Part shown: in pieces, positions 52,586-61,120 of the stretch
Position numbering within the stretch: position 1 is the stretch's first letter
Layout: every line of letters starts with the position of its first letter
Assembly (NCBI RefSeq): GCF_000013645.1
Contig: NC_007951.1
Location: forward strand, 4,030,001-4,094,000
Origin: Paraburkholderia xenovorans LB400
Lineage (GTDB): Bacteria > Pseudomonadota > Gammaproteobacteria > Burkholderiales > Burkholderiaceae
Length of the DNA stretch: 64,000 nucleotides
Reading direction: 5' to 3'
Notes under the pieces: model-generated
What the model was told of the DNA's origin: nothing
What the model saw: only the letters and a program-made list of their open reading frames with translations
Databases searched by the model: none
Program-made: the position numbers and the translations under genes

Positions 52586-53308
52586 TTACGGCGCTGCGGC
52601 CGTTGCGGCCGTCGCGCTCAGCGTCCATTGCGCGACCAGTTCCGGCAACTGCTGCATGTCGTCGAACACGTGACGCGCGCCCGCTGCATGCAGCTTGTCG
52701 ATCTGCGCATCGCTCGCATGGCCGCCGCCGATGAAACCGAGCACCGTCATACCCGCCGCGCTCGCCGCCGTCACGCCCGTGACGCTGTCCTCCACCACGA
52801 GGCACCGCGAGGGCGCGAGTCCGAGGCCTCTCGCCGCGGCCAGATAGACATCGGGCGCGGGCTTCGGATTCGGCACCGCGTCTGCGCAGAACAGACGGTC
52901 GCCGAAAAACCTCACGAGCCCCGTGCGCGCCAGCACCGATTCCACATACGGGCGGAAGCTGTTGCTCGCGCAACCTTTGGTGAGCGGCACCTGAGCGAGT
53001 GCGGCTTCAATCCCTTCGACCATCGGCGCCTGCATCGCAGCGGCTTCAACCGCGCGGCGGATCGCATCGATATCGTCGGGCGTGAGGCTTTTGCCGAGTT
53101 GCGCCGCGGTGCCTTGCAGCACTTTCTCGATGCGCAGTCCGAGCAGCGGCAACACCACCGGCTCGACATCCGTGCCGGGCCAGCGCGTTTCGAGTTCACG
53201 CACCAGCATGCGCGCCGCCACGGCTTCGCTGTCGATCAGCACACCATCGCAATCGCAGATCAGCGCGAAATTAGCCACTGTCGTGCTTCCACTCGTGCCT
53301 GCCGTCAT
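52586..53308 (-). CDS. HAD family hydrolase
   Basis: A 240-residue haloacid-dehalogenase-type phosphatase. Motif I is DCDGVLIDSE (about residues 18-27), motif II CASNSFR, motif III NPKPAPDVYL, and motif IV VVEDSVTGVTAASAAGM. It resembles the sugar-phosphate phosphatases of the beta-phosphoglucomutase/YniC group. Its position inside a polyol uptake operon, with a four-base overlap to the permease gene, suggests a sugar phosphate substrate. Unusual Ala/Thr-rich ends at both termini. Confidence 0.88.
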   Translation of the reverse strand: MTAGTSGSTTVANFALICDCDGVLIDSEAVAARMLVRELETRWPGTDVEPVVLPLLGLRIEKVLQGTAAQLGKSLTPDDIDAIRRAVEAAAMQAPMVEGIEAALAQVPLTKGCASNSFRPYVESVLARTGLVRFFGDRLFCADAVPNPKPAPDVYLAAARGLGLAPSRCLVVEDSVTGVTAASAAGMTVLGFIGGGHASDAQIDKLHAAGARHVFDDMQQLPELVAQWTLSATAATAAAP

Positions 53309-54180
53309 TTGACCGCCCCGAACGTGAGGCCGCGCACCAGTTGCTTCTGCGACAGCCAGCCGACAATCAGGATCGGCGCGACCGCCAGCAGCGAAGCGGC
53401 GGACAGCTTGGCCCAGAAGAGGCCCTCAGGACTCGAATAGGAGGCGATGAACACGGTCAGCGGCGCGGCGTTCGAGCTCGACAGGTTGATGCTCCAGAAT
53501 GCTTCGTTCCACGACAGGATCACGAGCAGCAACGCGGTGGACGCGAGCCCAGGCAGCGACATCGGCATCAGCAGATAGACGATTTCCTGCCACGTCGCCG
53601 CGCCGTCGATCCGCCCAGCTTCGAGAATGTCGCGCGGAATTTCGGCGAAGTACGTGAACGACATCCACACCGCAATCGGCAGATTGATGAGCGTATAGAC
53701 GATCACCAAACCCGACACCGTATCGAGCAGCCCGCTGTTTTTCCACAGCAGATAGATCGGCACCAGCACGCCGACCGACGGCATCATCTTGGTCGAGAGC
53801 ATCCACAGCAGCACTTTCTGCGTGCGGCGAGTCGGAAAAAACGCCATCGCATACGCGGCCGGCACGGCGAGAAGCAGGCACAGAATCGTCACGCCCGCGG
53901 AGATCAGCACCGAATTCCACGCGAACGAAAAGTAATTGCTGCGCGCGAACACCTCGCGAAAGCTGTCGAGCGTCGGGATGAAAAACAGCGACGACGAATA
54001 CGCCTGCTGTTCCGTCTTGAATGCGGTGATCGTCATCCAGAAGATCGGAAAGAACAGCAGCAACGCAACGAGCCATGCGATCACGCCGGGAATGGCGCGG
54101 CGAATCGCGGCGAACGGCGACTTCGCCGGCACGGTCATGGCAGTCGAACTCGACACCGGGTTGGAGGCGACATGGCTCAT
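53305..54180 (-). CDS. Sugar/polyol ABC transporter permease (second)
   Basis: A 291-residue inner-membrane permease of the MalG type with six hydrophobic segments. The coupling motif EAGRIDGAATWQEIVYLLMPMSLPGL contacts the ATPase. The N-terminal tail is Ser/Pro-rich. The ATG at 54180 has GGGGAG upstream and overlaps the stop of the first permease by four bases; an open extension to 54573 is antisense-like and rejected. Confidence 0.93.
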   Translation of the reverse strand: MSHVASNPVSSSTAMTVPAKSPFAAIRRAIPGVIAWLVALLLFFPIFWMTITAFKTEQQAYSSSLFFIPTLDSFREVFARSNYFSFAWNSVLISAGVTILCLLLAVPAAYAMAFFPTRRTQKVLLWMLSTKMMPSVGVLVPIYLLWKNSGLLDTVSGLVIVYTLINLPIAVWMSFTYFAEIPRDILEAGRIDGAATWQEIVYLLMPMSLPGLASTALLLVILSWNEAFWSINLSSSNAAPLTVFIASYSSPEGLFWAKLSAASLLAVAPILIVGWLSQKQLVRGLTFGAVK

Positions 54181-55112
54181 TTTTCGTACTCCCCTTTCAG
54201 GTTCTTCGCGAGCATCCGCACGAGGAAGAACGACACGATATTGGCCAGCACGACAGCGAGAATGCCGCCCGCGGAGGCGAGACCGACGTCGAACTGTTGC
54301 AGGCCCAGCGAATAGATCAGGTACGACAGGTTGGTGGTCGCGGTGCCCGGACCGCCGCCCGTGGTCGTATAGATTTCGGCGAAGATCGACAGCAGGAAAA
54401 TCGTTTCCATCATCACCACTACCGCGATTGCCCGTTTCAGGTGAGGCAGCGTGATGTAGAAAAACATCGAGAACGGACCCGCACCGTCGATGCGCGCTGC
54501 TTCCTTCTGCTCCTGATCGAGCGACTGGATCGCTGTGAACAGAATCAGGAAAGCAAATGGCAGCCACTGCCACGCAACGATCATGATCACGGCAAAGAGC
54601 GGATATTCAGCGAACCAGTCGATCGGCGTCATGCCCATCGCACGCATGCCCTGCGCGATCAGGCCATACACCGGATGCAGGATCATGTTCTTCCAGATCA
54701 ACGCGCTCACAGTCGGCATCACGAAGAACGGCGCAATGGCGAGCAGCCGCGCGATACCCTGCCCGTAGAACTTGCGATCGAACAGGATCGCCATCAGCAC
54801 GCCGCCGACCACCGTGATCAGAAGCACCGAGATGATCAGTTCCAGCGTGTGTCCGATCGAAGGGCCGAACGACGGATCGCTGGCCAGATACTTATAGTTG
54901 TCGAAACCCGCGAAGCCCTTGAGGTCCGGGTTCAACAGGTTATAGCGCGAGAACGAAAACCAGATCGTCATCGCGAGCGGAATCGCCATCCACAGCACCA
55001 ACACCGCGACCGACGGCGAGACTAGCCAGCGGGCGGAATTGGCCTTGCGAGTTTCGCGTTCTTTTTCTGTCTGGGGATGGGCATGCATGAGAGGCAGGCG
55101 CAAAGGACGCAT
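54177..55112 (-). CDS. Sugar/polyol ABC transporter permease (first)
   Basis: A 311-residue MalF/UgpA-type permease with six hydrophobic segments (first at WLVSPSVAVLVLWMAIPLAMTIWFSF). The coupling motif is KEAARIDGAGPFSMFFYITLPHLK. AGGTGG lies six bases before the ATG at 55112; a second ATG at 55088 has no such site. Part of the SDR - binding protein - permease - permease - HAD - ATPase operon. Confidence 0.92.
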   Translation of the reverse strand: MRPLRLPLMHAHPQTEKERETRKANSARWLVSPSVAVLVLWMAIPLAMTIWFSFSRYNLLNPDLKGFAGFDNYKYLASDPSFGPSIGHTLELIISVLLITVVGGVLMAILFDRKFYGQGIARLLAIAPFFVMPTVSALIWKNMILHPVYGLIAQGMRAMGMTPIDWFAEYPLFAVIMIVAWQWLPFAFLILFTAIQSLDQEQKEAARIDGAGPFSMFFYITLPHLKRAIAVVVMMETIFLLSIFAEIYTTTGGGPGTATTNLSYLIYSLGLQQFDVGLASAGGILAVVLANIVSFFLVRMLAKNLKGEYEK

Positions 55113-55277
55113 GATTGACCACCTGTTCGGTAATGCGCGAGCCGCTGCCTGGAATCGCATGAAACCCGCGACGACACCCTGCGATGTCGCGGCGCATGCG
55201 CAGGCGGAGACGGCCCGCTGTGCTGCGTGGGCCGGCTGACGGGCGTCAGCCGGCGCGTGCCACGTAACTCGAGTGGC

Positions 55278-56600
55278 TTACTTCTGGTAGCCGGCCTGCT
55301 TCACCGCACGATCCGCCGTGGCGTTGCCCGCTGCCAGCGCCTGGTCGACCGTCATCTGACCGGCAATCGCACCGGAGATGCTCTGACCGACCACCGTGCC
55401 GAACGACTGGAACTCAGGAATCCCGACGAACTGCACACCGGTGTACGGCACCGGCTTGAGCGTCGGATGATCCGGATCTGCCGTTTCGATCGCCTTCAGC
55501 ACGAAGTCGCCGAACGGCGCGGCTTGCTTGTACTCGGGGCGAGCGTACGTGGATTGACGCGTTCCCGGCGGCACCGAGGCCCAGCCTTCGTCCTTCGCGA
55601 CCAGTTCAATGTACTGCTTCGACGTGGCCCACGTAATGAACTTCTTCGCCGCGTCGGTCTGCTTCGACGATTTCGGAATCGCCAGCGCCCAGGCCCATAG
55701 CCAGTGCGATCCCTTCGGCGTGACCGCGATCGGCGCCGCGGCAAACCCCACCTTGTCGGCGATCTGCGATTGCTGCTTGTTGTAGAGCATGCCGGCCGCG
55801 ACCGTCGCGTCGATCCACATCGCGCACTTGCCGGACGACATCAGCGTGAGATTCTCGTTGAAGCCGTTCGAGCTCGCTCCCGGAGGGCCGTCTTTCTTCA
55901 GCAGGTTGACGTAGAAGGTGATCGCCTTCTTCCATTCCGGCGAGGTGAGCTGCGCGTTCCACTTCTCGTCGAACCAGCGGCCGCCGAAGGTATTCACCAC
56001 CGTCGTGCCGTAAGCCATGTTCTCGCCCCAGCCCGCCTTGCCGCGCAGGCAGATGCCGTAAATGCCGTTGGCCTTGTCGGTAAGCTTGTCGGCGAATTGC
56101 GCGATCTGGTCGTAAGTGGGCTGATCGGGCATCTTCAGACCTTTGGCCGCGAACAGGTCTTTGCGGTAATACGTCATCGAGCTTTCGACGTAGAACGGCA
56201 GCGCATACAACTGGCCGCCGCTAGAGAGGCCATCGCGGGCGGTCTTCACGACGTCGTTCAGATCGTAATCGGCGGGCAGATTGGTGAGCGGCGTGAGCCA
56301 GCCACGCTTGCCCCATTGCGGCGTTTCGTACGCGCCGATCGTCATCACGTCGAACTGGCCGCTGCCGGTCGTGATGTCGGTGGTGGCGCGCTGACGCAGC
56401 ACGTTTTCTTCGAGAATCACCCAGTTCAGCTTGATGTCCGGATTCGCCTTTTCGAATTCGGGCGAGAGCTTCTTCAGCTCGATCATGTCCGGATTGTTCA
56501 GCGTGGCGATCGTCACCGTGGCCGCCGACGCGTTCAATGCAAAGCATGCGACAGCGCCGGCACTGACCGCCTTTAGCGTGGATTTGAGGGCTGGCTTCAT
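55278..56600 (-). CDS. Sugar/polyol ABC transporter substrate-binding protein
   Basis: A 440-residue periplasmic binding protein (family 1). A Sec signal peptide (KSTLKAVSAGAVACFALNASAA, cut near residue 26) precedes TVTIATLNNPDMIELKKLSPEFEKANPDIKLNW. TTGSGQFDVMTIGAYETPQWGKRGWL and PFYVESSMTYYRKDLFAAKGL are typical of polyol binders such as SmoE/MtlE. Mannitol, sorbitol or arabinitol is likely, given the neighbouring SDR and polyol dehydrogenase. Confidence 0.93.
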   Translation of the reverse strand: MKPALKSTLKAVSAGAVACFALNASAATVTIATLNNPDMIELKKLSPEFEKANPDIKLNWVILEENVLRQRATTDITTGSGQFDVMTIGAYETPQWGKRGWLTPLTNLPADYDLNDVVKTARDGLSSGGQLYALPFYVESSMTYYRKDLFAAKGLKMPDQPTYDQIAQFADKLTDKANGIYGICLRGKAGWGENMAYGTTVVNTFGGRWFDEKWNAQLTSPEWKKAITFYVNLLKKDGPPGASSNGFNENLTLMSSGKCAMWIDATVAAGMLYNKQQSQIADKVGFAAAPIAVTPKGSHWLWAWALAIPKSSKQTDAAKKFITWATSKQYIELVAKDEGWASVPPGTRQSTYARPEYKQAAPFGDFVLKAIETADPDHPTLKPVPYTGVQFVGIPEFQSFGTVVGQSISGAIAGQMTVDQALAAGNATADRAVKQAGYQK

Positions 56601-56670
56601 GTTGTCTCCTTTCTCGTACGTTATGTAGTGCAGCGTTTGTTCTACGAAAATGACGATGAACGGCGCGGGT

Positions 56671-57453
56671 TCAACTCATCCAGTTGCCGCCGTCGACATT
56701 CAGGGTTTGCGCAGTGATGTAGTCCGCGTCCGCCGACGCGAGGAACAGGGCGGCGCCGGTCAGATCGTCCGGCACACCCATGCGGCCGAGCGGCACCGCT
56801 TCGCCGACCAGGCGTTTCTTCTCGCCGAGCGGACGGTTTTCATAGCGGGCGAAGAGCGCGTCGACTTCGTTCCACATCGGCGTATCGACGACGCCCGGCG
56901 CAATGCCGTTCACATTGATCTTGTGCGGCGCGAGCGCCAACGCCGCGGATTGCGTGTAGCTCAGCACGGCGGCCTTGGTCGCGCAGTAGTGTGAGACGAG
57001 CGCCTCGCCGCGCCGGCCGGCTTGCGACGACATATTGATGATCTTGCCGCCGCGGCCCTGCTCGACCATCTTCCGCGCGACGGCTTGCATCAGGAAGAAC
57101 ATGCCCTTCACGTTGACCGCGAAGAGGCGGTCGAACACGTCCCAGGATTCGTCGAGGATCGGGCGCATATCGAAGAGCGCCGCGTTGTTGAACAGAATGT
57201 CGATCTGGCCGAAACGCTCCAGCGTGCTCGCCACGATGCGTTCGATATCGTCGCGGCGCGTGACGTCGGCGCTCACGGTCAGCACGCGATCGCCGTATGC
57301 GGCGCGTAGCGCGTCGCCGAAACTGTCGGCCGGCTTTACGTCGACCAGCACGCATTTCGCGCCTTCATCCAGATATCGTCGAGCCACGGCTTCACCGATT
57401 CCGCTTGCCGCACCCGTCAGAATGGCCACCTTGTCTTGCAATCGTGCCGCCAC
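56671..57453 (-). CDS. SDR dehydrogenase, sorbitol (L-iditol 2-) dehydrogenase type
   Basis: A 260-residue classical SDR, similar to SmoS-type sorbitol dehydrogenases. NAD motif TGAASGIG (about 12-19), NNAA, catalytic Ser in IINMSSQAGRRGE, and Tyr/Lys in HYCATKAAV. INVNGIAPGVVDTPMWNEVD and ITAQTLNVDGGNWMS complete the pattern. The GTG at 57453 has GGAGA six bases upstream. It is first in the transport operon; with the transporter it would oxidise incoming sorbitol or galactitol to a ketose. Confidence 0.88.
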   Translation of the reverse strand: MAARLQDKVAILTGAASGIGEAVARRYLDEGAKCVLVDVKPADSFGDALRAAYGDRVLTVSADVTRRDDIERIVASTLERFGQIDILFNNAALFDMRPILDESWDVFDRLFAVNVKGMFFLMQAVARKMVEQGRGGKIINMSSQAGRRGEALVSHYCATKAAVLSYTQSAALALAPHKINVNGIAPGVVDTPMWNEVDALFARYENRPLGEKKRLVGEAVPLGRMGVPDDLTGAALFLASADADYITAQTLNVDGGNWMS

Positions 57454-57510
57454 TGCTTGTCTCCGGTTCGTTTCGCTTCTTGAGGCGCGGTGAGCGAACG
57501 CTCGTTGCGC

Positions 57511-57564
57511 GAACAATTGCTCTGTTTGTGATCGAATGATCGGATACGCACCGGGTCATGTCAA
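57511..57564 (-). promoter_or_regulatory. Transport operon promoter with shared regulatory element
   Basis: On the bottom strand TTGACA (57559-57564), 17 bases, then GATCAT, which begins the 31-bp element at 57511-57541. Compared with the element at 43800-43830 only four bases differ, and the -35 box, spacer length and CGCC before the -35 are the same. Placement over the -10 box and initial transcribed region fits repression, though SorC-type proteins can also activate. Confidence 0.65.
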
Positions 57565-57700
57565 GGCGCCCGAGCAGATTTCGATGGTGCAGCGCGGCAG
57601 GAGATCCGCAAATTTTTTTGCTGCCTCGAATCGCTAATACAGAAAATCGAAGCGAGCCAATCTGCTTTCCGCGAACCTCGCTGACAAAAAATCGAGATAC

Positions 57701-57713
57701 GTTATATCATTGC
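57701..57713 (+). promoter_or_regulatory. Possible Zur operator
   Basis: GTTATATCATTGC, about 62 bases before the zur start, contains the GTTATA half typical of Zur sites. The second half is imperfect. Autoregulation of zur-znuACB by Zur with zinc is common; this site is a candidate only. Confidence 0.35.
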
Positions 57714-57774
57714 GACCTCGCTTCGCTTCGAAGCCTTGCCGCTTGATCGCCTTTCCGTCAGGAGCACCTTGCCG

Positions 57775-58254
57775 ATGGCTACATCGATTGCAGAACGCCA
57801 TGCCGTGCGGCTCGCGCATGCCGACGCGCACGCCACGTTGCACGGACTCGCGCTGACGCCGCTGCGTCGCCAGGTGTATGCGGCGATCGTCGCCAGCGAG
57901 CGGCCGGTCGGCGCTTACGAACTGCTTGACGCGCTCGAGCCGCAGCGCGGCCGCATGCCGCCCACGACCGTCTACCGCGCGCTGGACTTTCTGCTCGCGC
58001 ATGGCTTCGTCCATCGGATCGAATCGAAGAACGCGTTCGTGGCCTGCTGCGAAGTCGGCGTGCCGCATCGCAGCCAGTTCCTGATGTGCGACCGCTGCGG
58101 CGCGACCGTCGAGATTCCCGGCGACGACCTCGCCGAACAGTTGTCGCATAGCGCGCCGGCACACGGCTTCGAAGTGCATCGCCAGGTGGTCGAACTGAGC
58201 GGGCTATGCGCGCGGTGTGCGCGCGGCGCGCGCCCCGCCGGTGCTTCGGCATGA
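57775..58254 (+). CDS. zur: Zinc uptake regulator Zur (Fur family)
   Basis: A 159-residue Fur-family repressor. The winged-helix part (LTPLRRQVYAAIVASERPVGAYELLDALEPQRGRMPPTTVYRALDFLLAHG) is followed by two CxxC structural zinc motifs (FLMCDRCG at about residue 103 and LCARCA near the C-terminus). The znuACB genes directly downstream identify it as Zur rather than Fur. The ATG at 57775 has AGGAG nine bases upstream. Probably first in the operon. Confidence 0.92.
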   Translation: MATSIAERHAVRLAHADAHATLHGLALTPLRRQVYAAIVASERPVGAYELLDALEPQRGRMPPTTVYRALDFLLAHGFVHRIESKNAFVACCEVGVPHRSQFLMCDRCGATVEIPGDDLAEQLSHSAPAHGFEVHRQVVELSGLCARCARGARPAGASA

Positions 58255-58342
58255 AGCGATGCGCCAGACCAGCCGGCATGAAGCCGGCGCGCCCTTCCCA
58301 ACGTTTGTGATTCTTTCAACTCTCACGCAGCAGGACACAACA

Positions 58343-59335
58343 ATGCAGAAATTCGGCTCGGTATTGAATGGGGCGCACCGTGCGCTGAAGTTGTCGAAGC
58401 ATGTCGCCGTGAGCGCCGCCGTGCTCGCGTTCGGCCATGCCGCAATGGCCGCGGATGCCAGAATTCCAGTGGTCGCGGCGGAGAATTTTTACGGCGACGT
58501 GGTGCAGCAACTAGGCGGCGATCGCGTCGACGTGACGAGCATTCTCAGCAATCCGGATCAGGACCCGCATCTGTTCGAAGCCAGCCCGAAGACGGCGCGT
58601 GCGTTGCAGCATGCAAGCCTTGTGGTCTACAACGGCGCCGACTACGATCCGTGGATGGCAAAATTGCTGGCGGCGTCGAAGGGCACGAAGCGCGTCACGA
58701 TCGTCGCGGCGGACCTCACGGGCAAGAAGAGCGGCGACAATCCGCACCTCTGGTACGACCCGGCGACCATGCCGAAAGTGGCGCGCGCGGTGAGCGAAGC
58801 GCTCGTCGCGGCTGACCCGGCGCACAAGTCGGCGTACGATGCGAACCTCGCGAAGTTTCTCGATTCGCTAAAGCCGGTCGACGCCAAGGTCGCCGAGCTG
58901 CATGGCCGCTACGCGGGCGTGCCGGTCACGGCAACCGAGCCGGTGTTCGGCTATATGTCCGACGCGGTGGGCCTGACAATGCGTAATCTGCGCTTCCAGC
59001 TCGCCACCATGAACGACACCGAAGCCAGCGCGGCCGATATCGCCGCATTCGACGGCGATCTACGCGAGAGGCGCGTACGTGTTCTGATCTATAACAGCCA
59101 GGCAACCGAGGCCCTGACCAAACGCATGTTGAAACTCGCGCAGCAATCCAGGGTGCCGACCATGAGCGTCACCGAGACCGAGCCGGCTGGCAAGACCTAT
59201 CAGACGTGGATGCTGTCGCAGCTCGACGCGCTGGGCAAGGCGCTGGCCGCGGGCGAGGCAAGCGGCACGAGCGGCGCCGGCGGCGCGGGCGGCGCGAATG
59301 CGGCGGCGCCAGCCGCGAAAGGAAAAACTCAATGA
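58343..59335 (+). CDS. znuA: Zinc ABC transporter substrate-binding protein
   Basis: A 330-residue periplasmic cluster-9 metal-binding protein. A signal peptide of about 36 residues (VAVSAAVLAFGHAAMA) precedes IPVVAAENFYGDVVQQLGGDRVDVTSILSNPDQDPHLFEASPK. The metal His lies in DPHLFE, and NPHLWYDP follows. The His-rich loop found in many ZnuA proteins is absent, and the C-terminus is a Gly/Ala/Ser tail. Zinc is favoured by the zur linkage; manganese is possible from sequence alone. Confidence 0.9.
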   Translation: MQKFGSVLNGAHRALKLSKHVAVSAAVLAFGHAAMAADARIPVVAAENFYGDVVQQLGGDRVDVTSILSNPDQDPHLFEASPKTARALQHASLVVYNGADYDPWMAKLLAASKGTKRVTIVAADLTGKKSGDNPHLWYDPATMPKVARAVSEALVAADPAHKSAYDANLAKFLDSLKPVDAKVAELHGRYAGVPVTATEPVFGYMSDAVGLTMRNLRFQLATMNDTEASAADIAAFDGDLRERRVRVLIYNSQATEALTKRMLKLAQQSRVPTMSVTETEPAGKTYQTWMLSQLDALGKALAAGEASGTSGAGGAGGANAAAPAAKGKTQ

Positions 59336-60279
59336 CTCTGACTGGCCGCGGCGCATCTGCGCGCGCCCCCACCACCGCACCCGTGCTCGAACTCGAGCAG
59401 GTGACGCTCGAACTCGGCGAGCGCACGATTCTGCGCGATACCGGCTTCGTGGTGAATCAGGGCGAATTCATCGGCGTGCTCGGGCCGAACGGCGCGGGCA
59501 AGACGACGCTGATGCGCGCTGTGCTCGGTCTCGTGCCGGCCGCCCACGGCGTGATCCGCGTGCTGGGCCAACCGGTCGAGCGCGGCAATGCGTCGATCGG
59601 CTATATGCCGCAAACGCGCAGCGCGCTCGCCGGACGCCGCGTGCGCGGCCGCGATTTCGTCGCGATGGCCGCCGACGGTCATCGCTGGGGCTTGCCGTAT
59701 GCGGACGCCGCCACCCGCGCCGATGTCGAACGCGTGCTGGATCTGGTGGGCGGGCGCAAGCTGGCTGAGCGGCCGTTGTCCGAGCTGTCGGGCGGCGAGC
59801 GCCAACGGCTGCTGCTCGCGCAATGCCTGCTCGGCAACCCGAAACTGCTGTTGCTCGACGAACCGCTGATCAGCCTCGACCCGCATCATCAGAAGAGCGT
59901 GGTCGAACTGGTGCGGCGCGTGCAGCGTGAACTCGGCATCGCCGTCCTGTTTTCAGCGCATGAGCTGAATCCGCTGCTGAACTCGATCGATCGCGTGCTG
60001 TATCTCGGCAGCGGCGTAGCAGCGCTCGGCACCGTCGACGAAGTGATCACCCGCCCGGTGCTGTCGCGTCTCTACGGTTCGCCGATCGACGTGATGCGCG
60101 TGAACGGCCGCATCTTCGTGATGTCCGGCGACGTCGAAGTCGAGAAACACGATCACGAGCACGAACACGACGAAAGCGGCGGCCACAGCCACTCGCACGC
60201 TCATCCACAGGCGCATGGCCACTCGCACGGCCACTCACATCAGCACGACTCAAGCGACGGACACACGCACGATGTTTGA
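59332..60279 (+). CDS. znuC: Zinc ABC transporter ATPase with His-rich tail
   Basis: A 315-residue ATPase. Walker A is GPNGAGKTTL, the signature LSGGERQRLLLAQ, and Walker B LLLLDEPLISLD. The last ~45 residues are unusually rich in His, Asp and Glu, with about 18 His (HDHEHEHDE, then repeated HSH and HGHSHGHSHQH). This looks like a cytosolic zinc-binding tail. It overlaps znuA by four bases and znuB by eight, so the three are translationally coupled. Confidence 0.93.
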   Translation: MTLTGRGASARAPTTAPVLELEQVTLELGERTILRDTGFVVNQGEFIGVLGPNGAGKTTLMRAVLGLVPAAHGVIRVLGQPVERGNASIGYMPQTRSALAGRRVRGRDFVAMAADGHRWGLPYADAATRADVERVLDLVGGRKLAERPLSELSGGERQRLLLAQCLLGNPKLLLLDEPLISLDPHHQKSVVELVRRVQRELGIAVLFSAHELNPLLNSIDRVLYLGSGVAALGTVDEVITRPVLSRLYGSPIDVMRVNGRIFVMSGDVEVEKHDHEHEHDESGGHSHSHAHPQAHGHSHGHSHQHDSSDGHTHDV

Positions 60280-61054
60280 ATACGATTTCATGGTGAACGC
60301 ATTCGCGGCGTCGGGGATCGTCGCGGTGCTGGCGGGCGTGGTCGGGTATTTTCTGGTGATGCGCGGACAGACCTTCGCGGGCCACGCGCTCTCGCACGTC
60401 GGCTTCACCGGCGCGACCGGCGCGGTGCTGATCGGCATCTCGCCGATCTGGGGGATGATCGGCTTCACGCTCGCGGCAGGCGTCGGCATGGGCGCGCTCG
60501 GCGAACGCCTCGCCGGACGCGATGTGGCGATCGGCGTGATTCTCTCGCTGTCGCTCGGCTTCGGCTTGCTGTTTCTGCACTTCTTCACCGCGTACGCAAC
60601 CCAGGTCACCGCGCTGCTGTTCGGCAACGTGCTCGGCGTGAACGCGTCGACGCTCGTGGTGCTGGCGGCGCTGGGCGTGGTGAGCCTGCTCGCGCTCGCG
60701 GCGATCATGCGGCCGCTGCTGTTCGCTTCGTTGCAGCCGGAACTGGCCGAAGCCAAGGGCGTGTCGTTGCGCCTCGTGTCCGTGCTGTTTCTGGCGATTG
60801 CGGCGCTGGCCGTGGCGGCGTGTACGCAGATCGTCGGCGTGCTGCTGGTGTTCACGCTGATGGTCGGCCCGGCCGCCGCCGCGCAAAACGTGACGACGCG
60901 CCTGTCGGCCGGCCTCGTGCTCGCCGCCGTGTTTGCGCTGCTGCAGGCGTGGCTCGGTCTGACGCTAGCGTTCTACACCGACTGGCCGACGAGCTTCTGG
61001 ATCACCGTGCTGTCGGCGCTGGTGTACGGCGGGAGTTTGTTGAAACGGCGTTGA
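60272..61054 (+). CDS. znuB: Zinc ABC transporter permease
   Basis: A 260-residue ABC-3 family permease with seven or more hydrophobic segments. Typical are YFLVMRGQTFAGHALSHVGFTGATGAVLIG near the N-terminus and ACTQIVGVLLVFTLMVGPAAAAQNVTTRLSAG in the second half. The ATG at 60272 lies inside the end of znuC. It completes the zur-znuACB operon and converges on the formaldehyde genes. Confidence 0.93.
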   Translation: MFEYDFMVNAFAASGIVAVLAGVVGYFLVMRGQTFAGHALSHVGFTGATGAVLIGISPIWGMIGFTLAAGVGMGALGERLAGRDVAIGVILSLSLGFGLLFLHFFTAYATQVTALLFGNVLGVNASTLVVLAALGVVSLLALAAIMRPLLFASLQPELAEAKGVSLRLVSVLFLAIAALAVAACTQIVGVLLVFTLMVGPAAAAQNVTTRLSAGLVLAAVFALLQAWLGLTLAFYTDWPTSFWITVLSALVYGGSLLKRR

Positions 61055-61120
61055 AGCAAGACGAAAACGAGGACGAAGGCGGCGGAGCATCCGCACGCCG
61101 CCTTCTCCCTGCGAAAGACT

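Larger units (their letters stand above)
57454..57774. other. Divergent regulatory region between the transport operon and zur
   Basis: 321 bases without a gene. They hold the leftward promoter with the shared 31-bp element (57511-57564) and, nearer zur, an AT-rich stretch with a possible Zur site (57701-57713). Confidence 0.6.
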
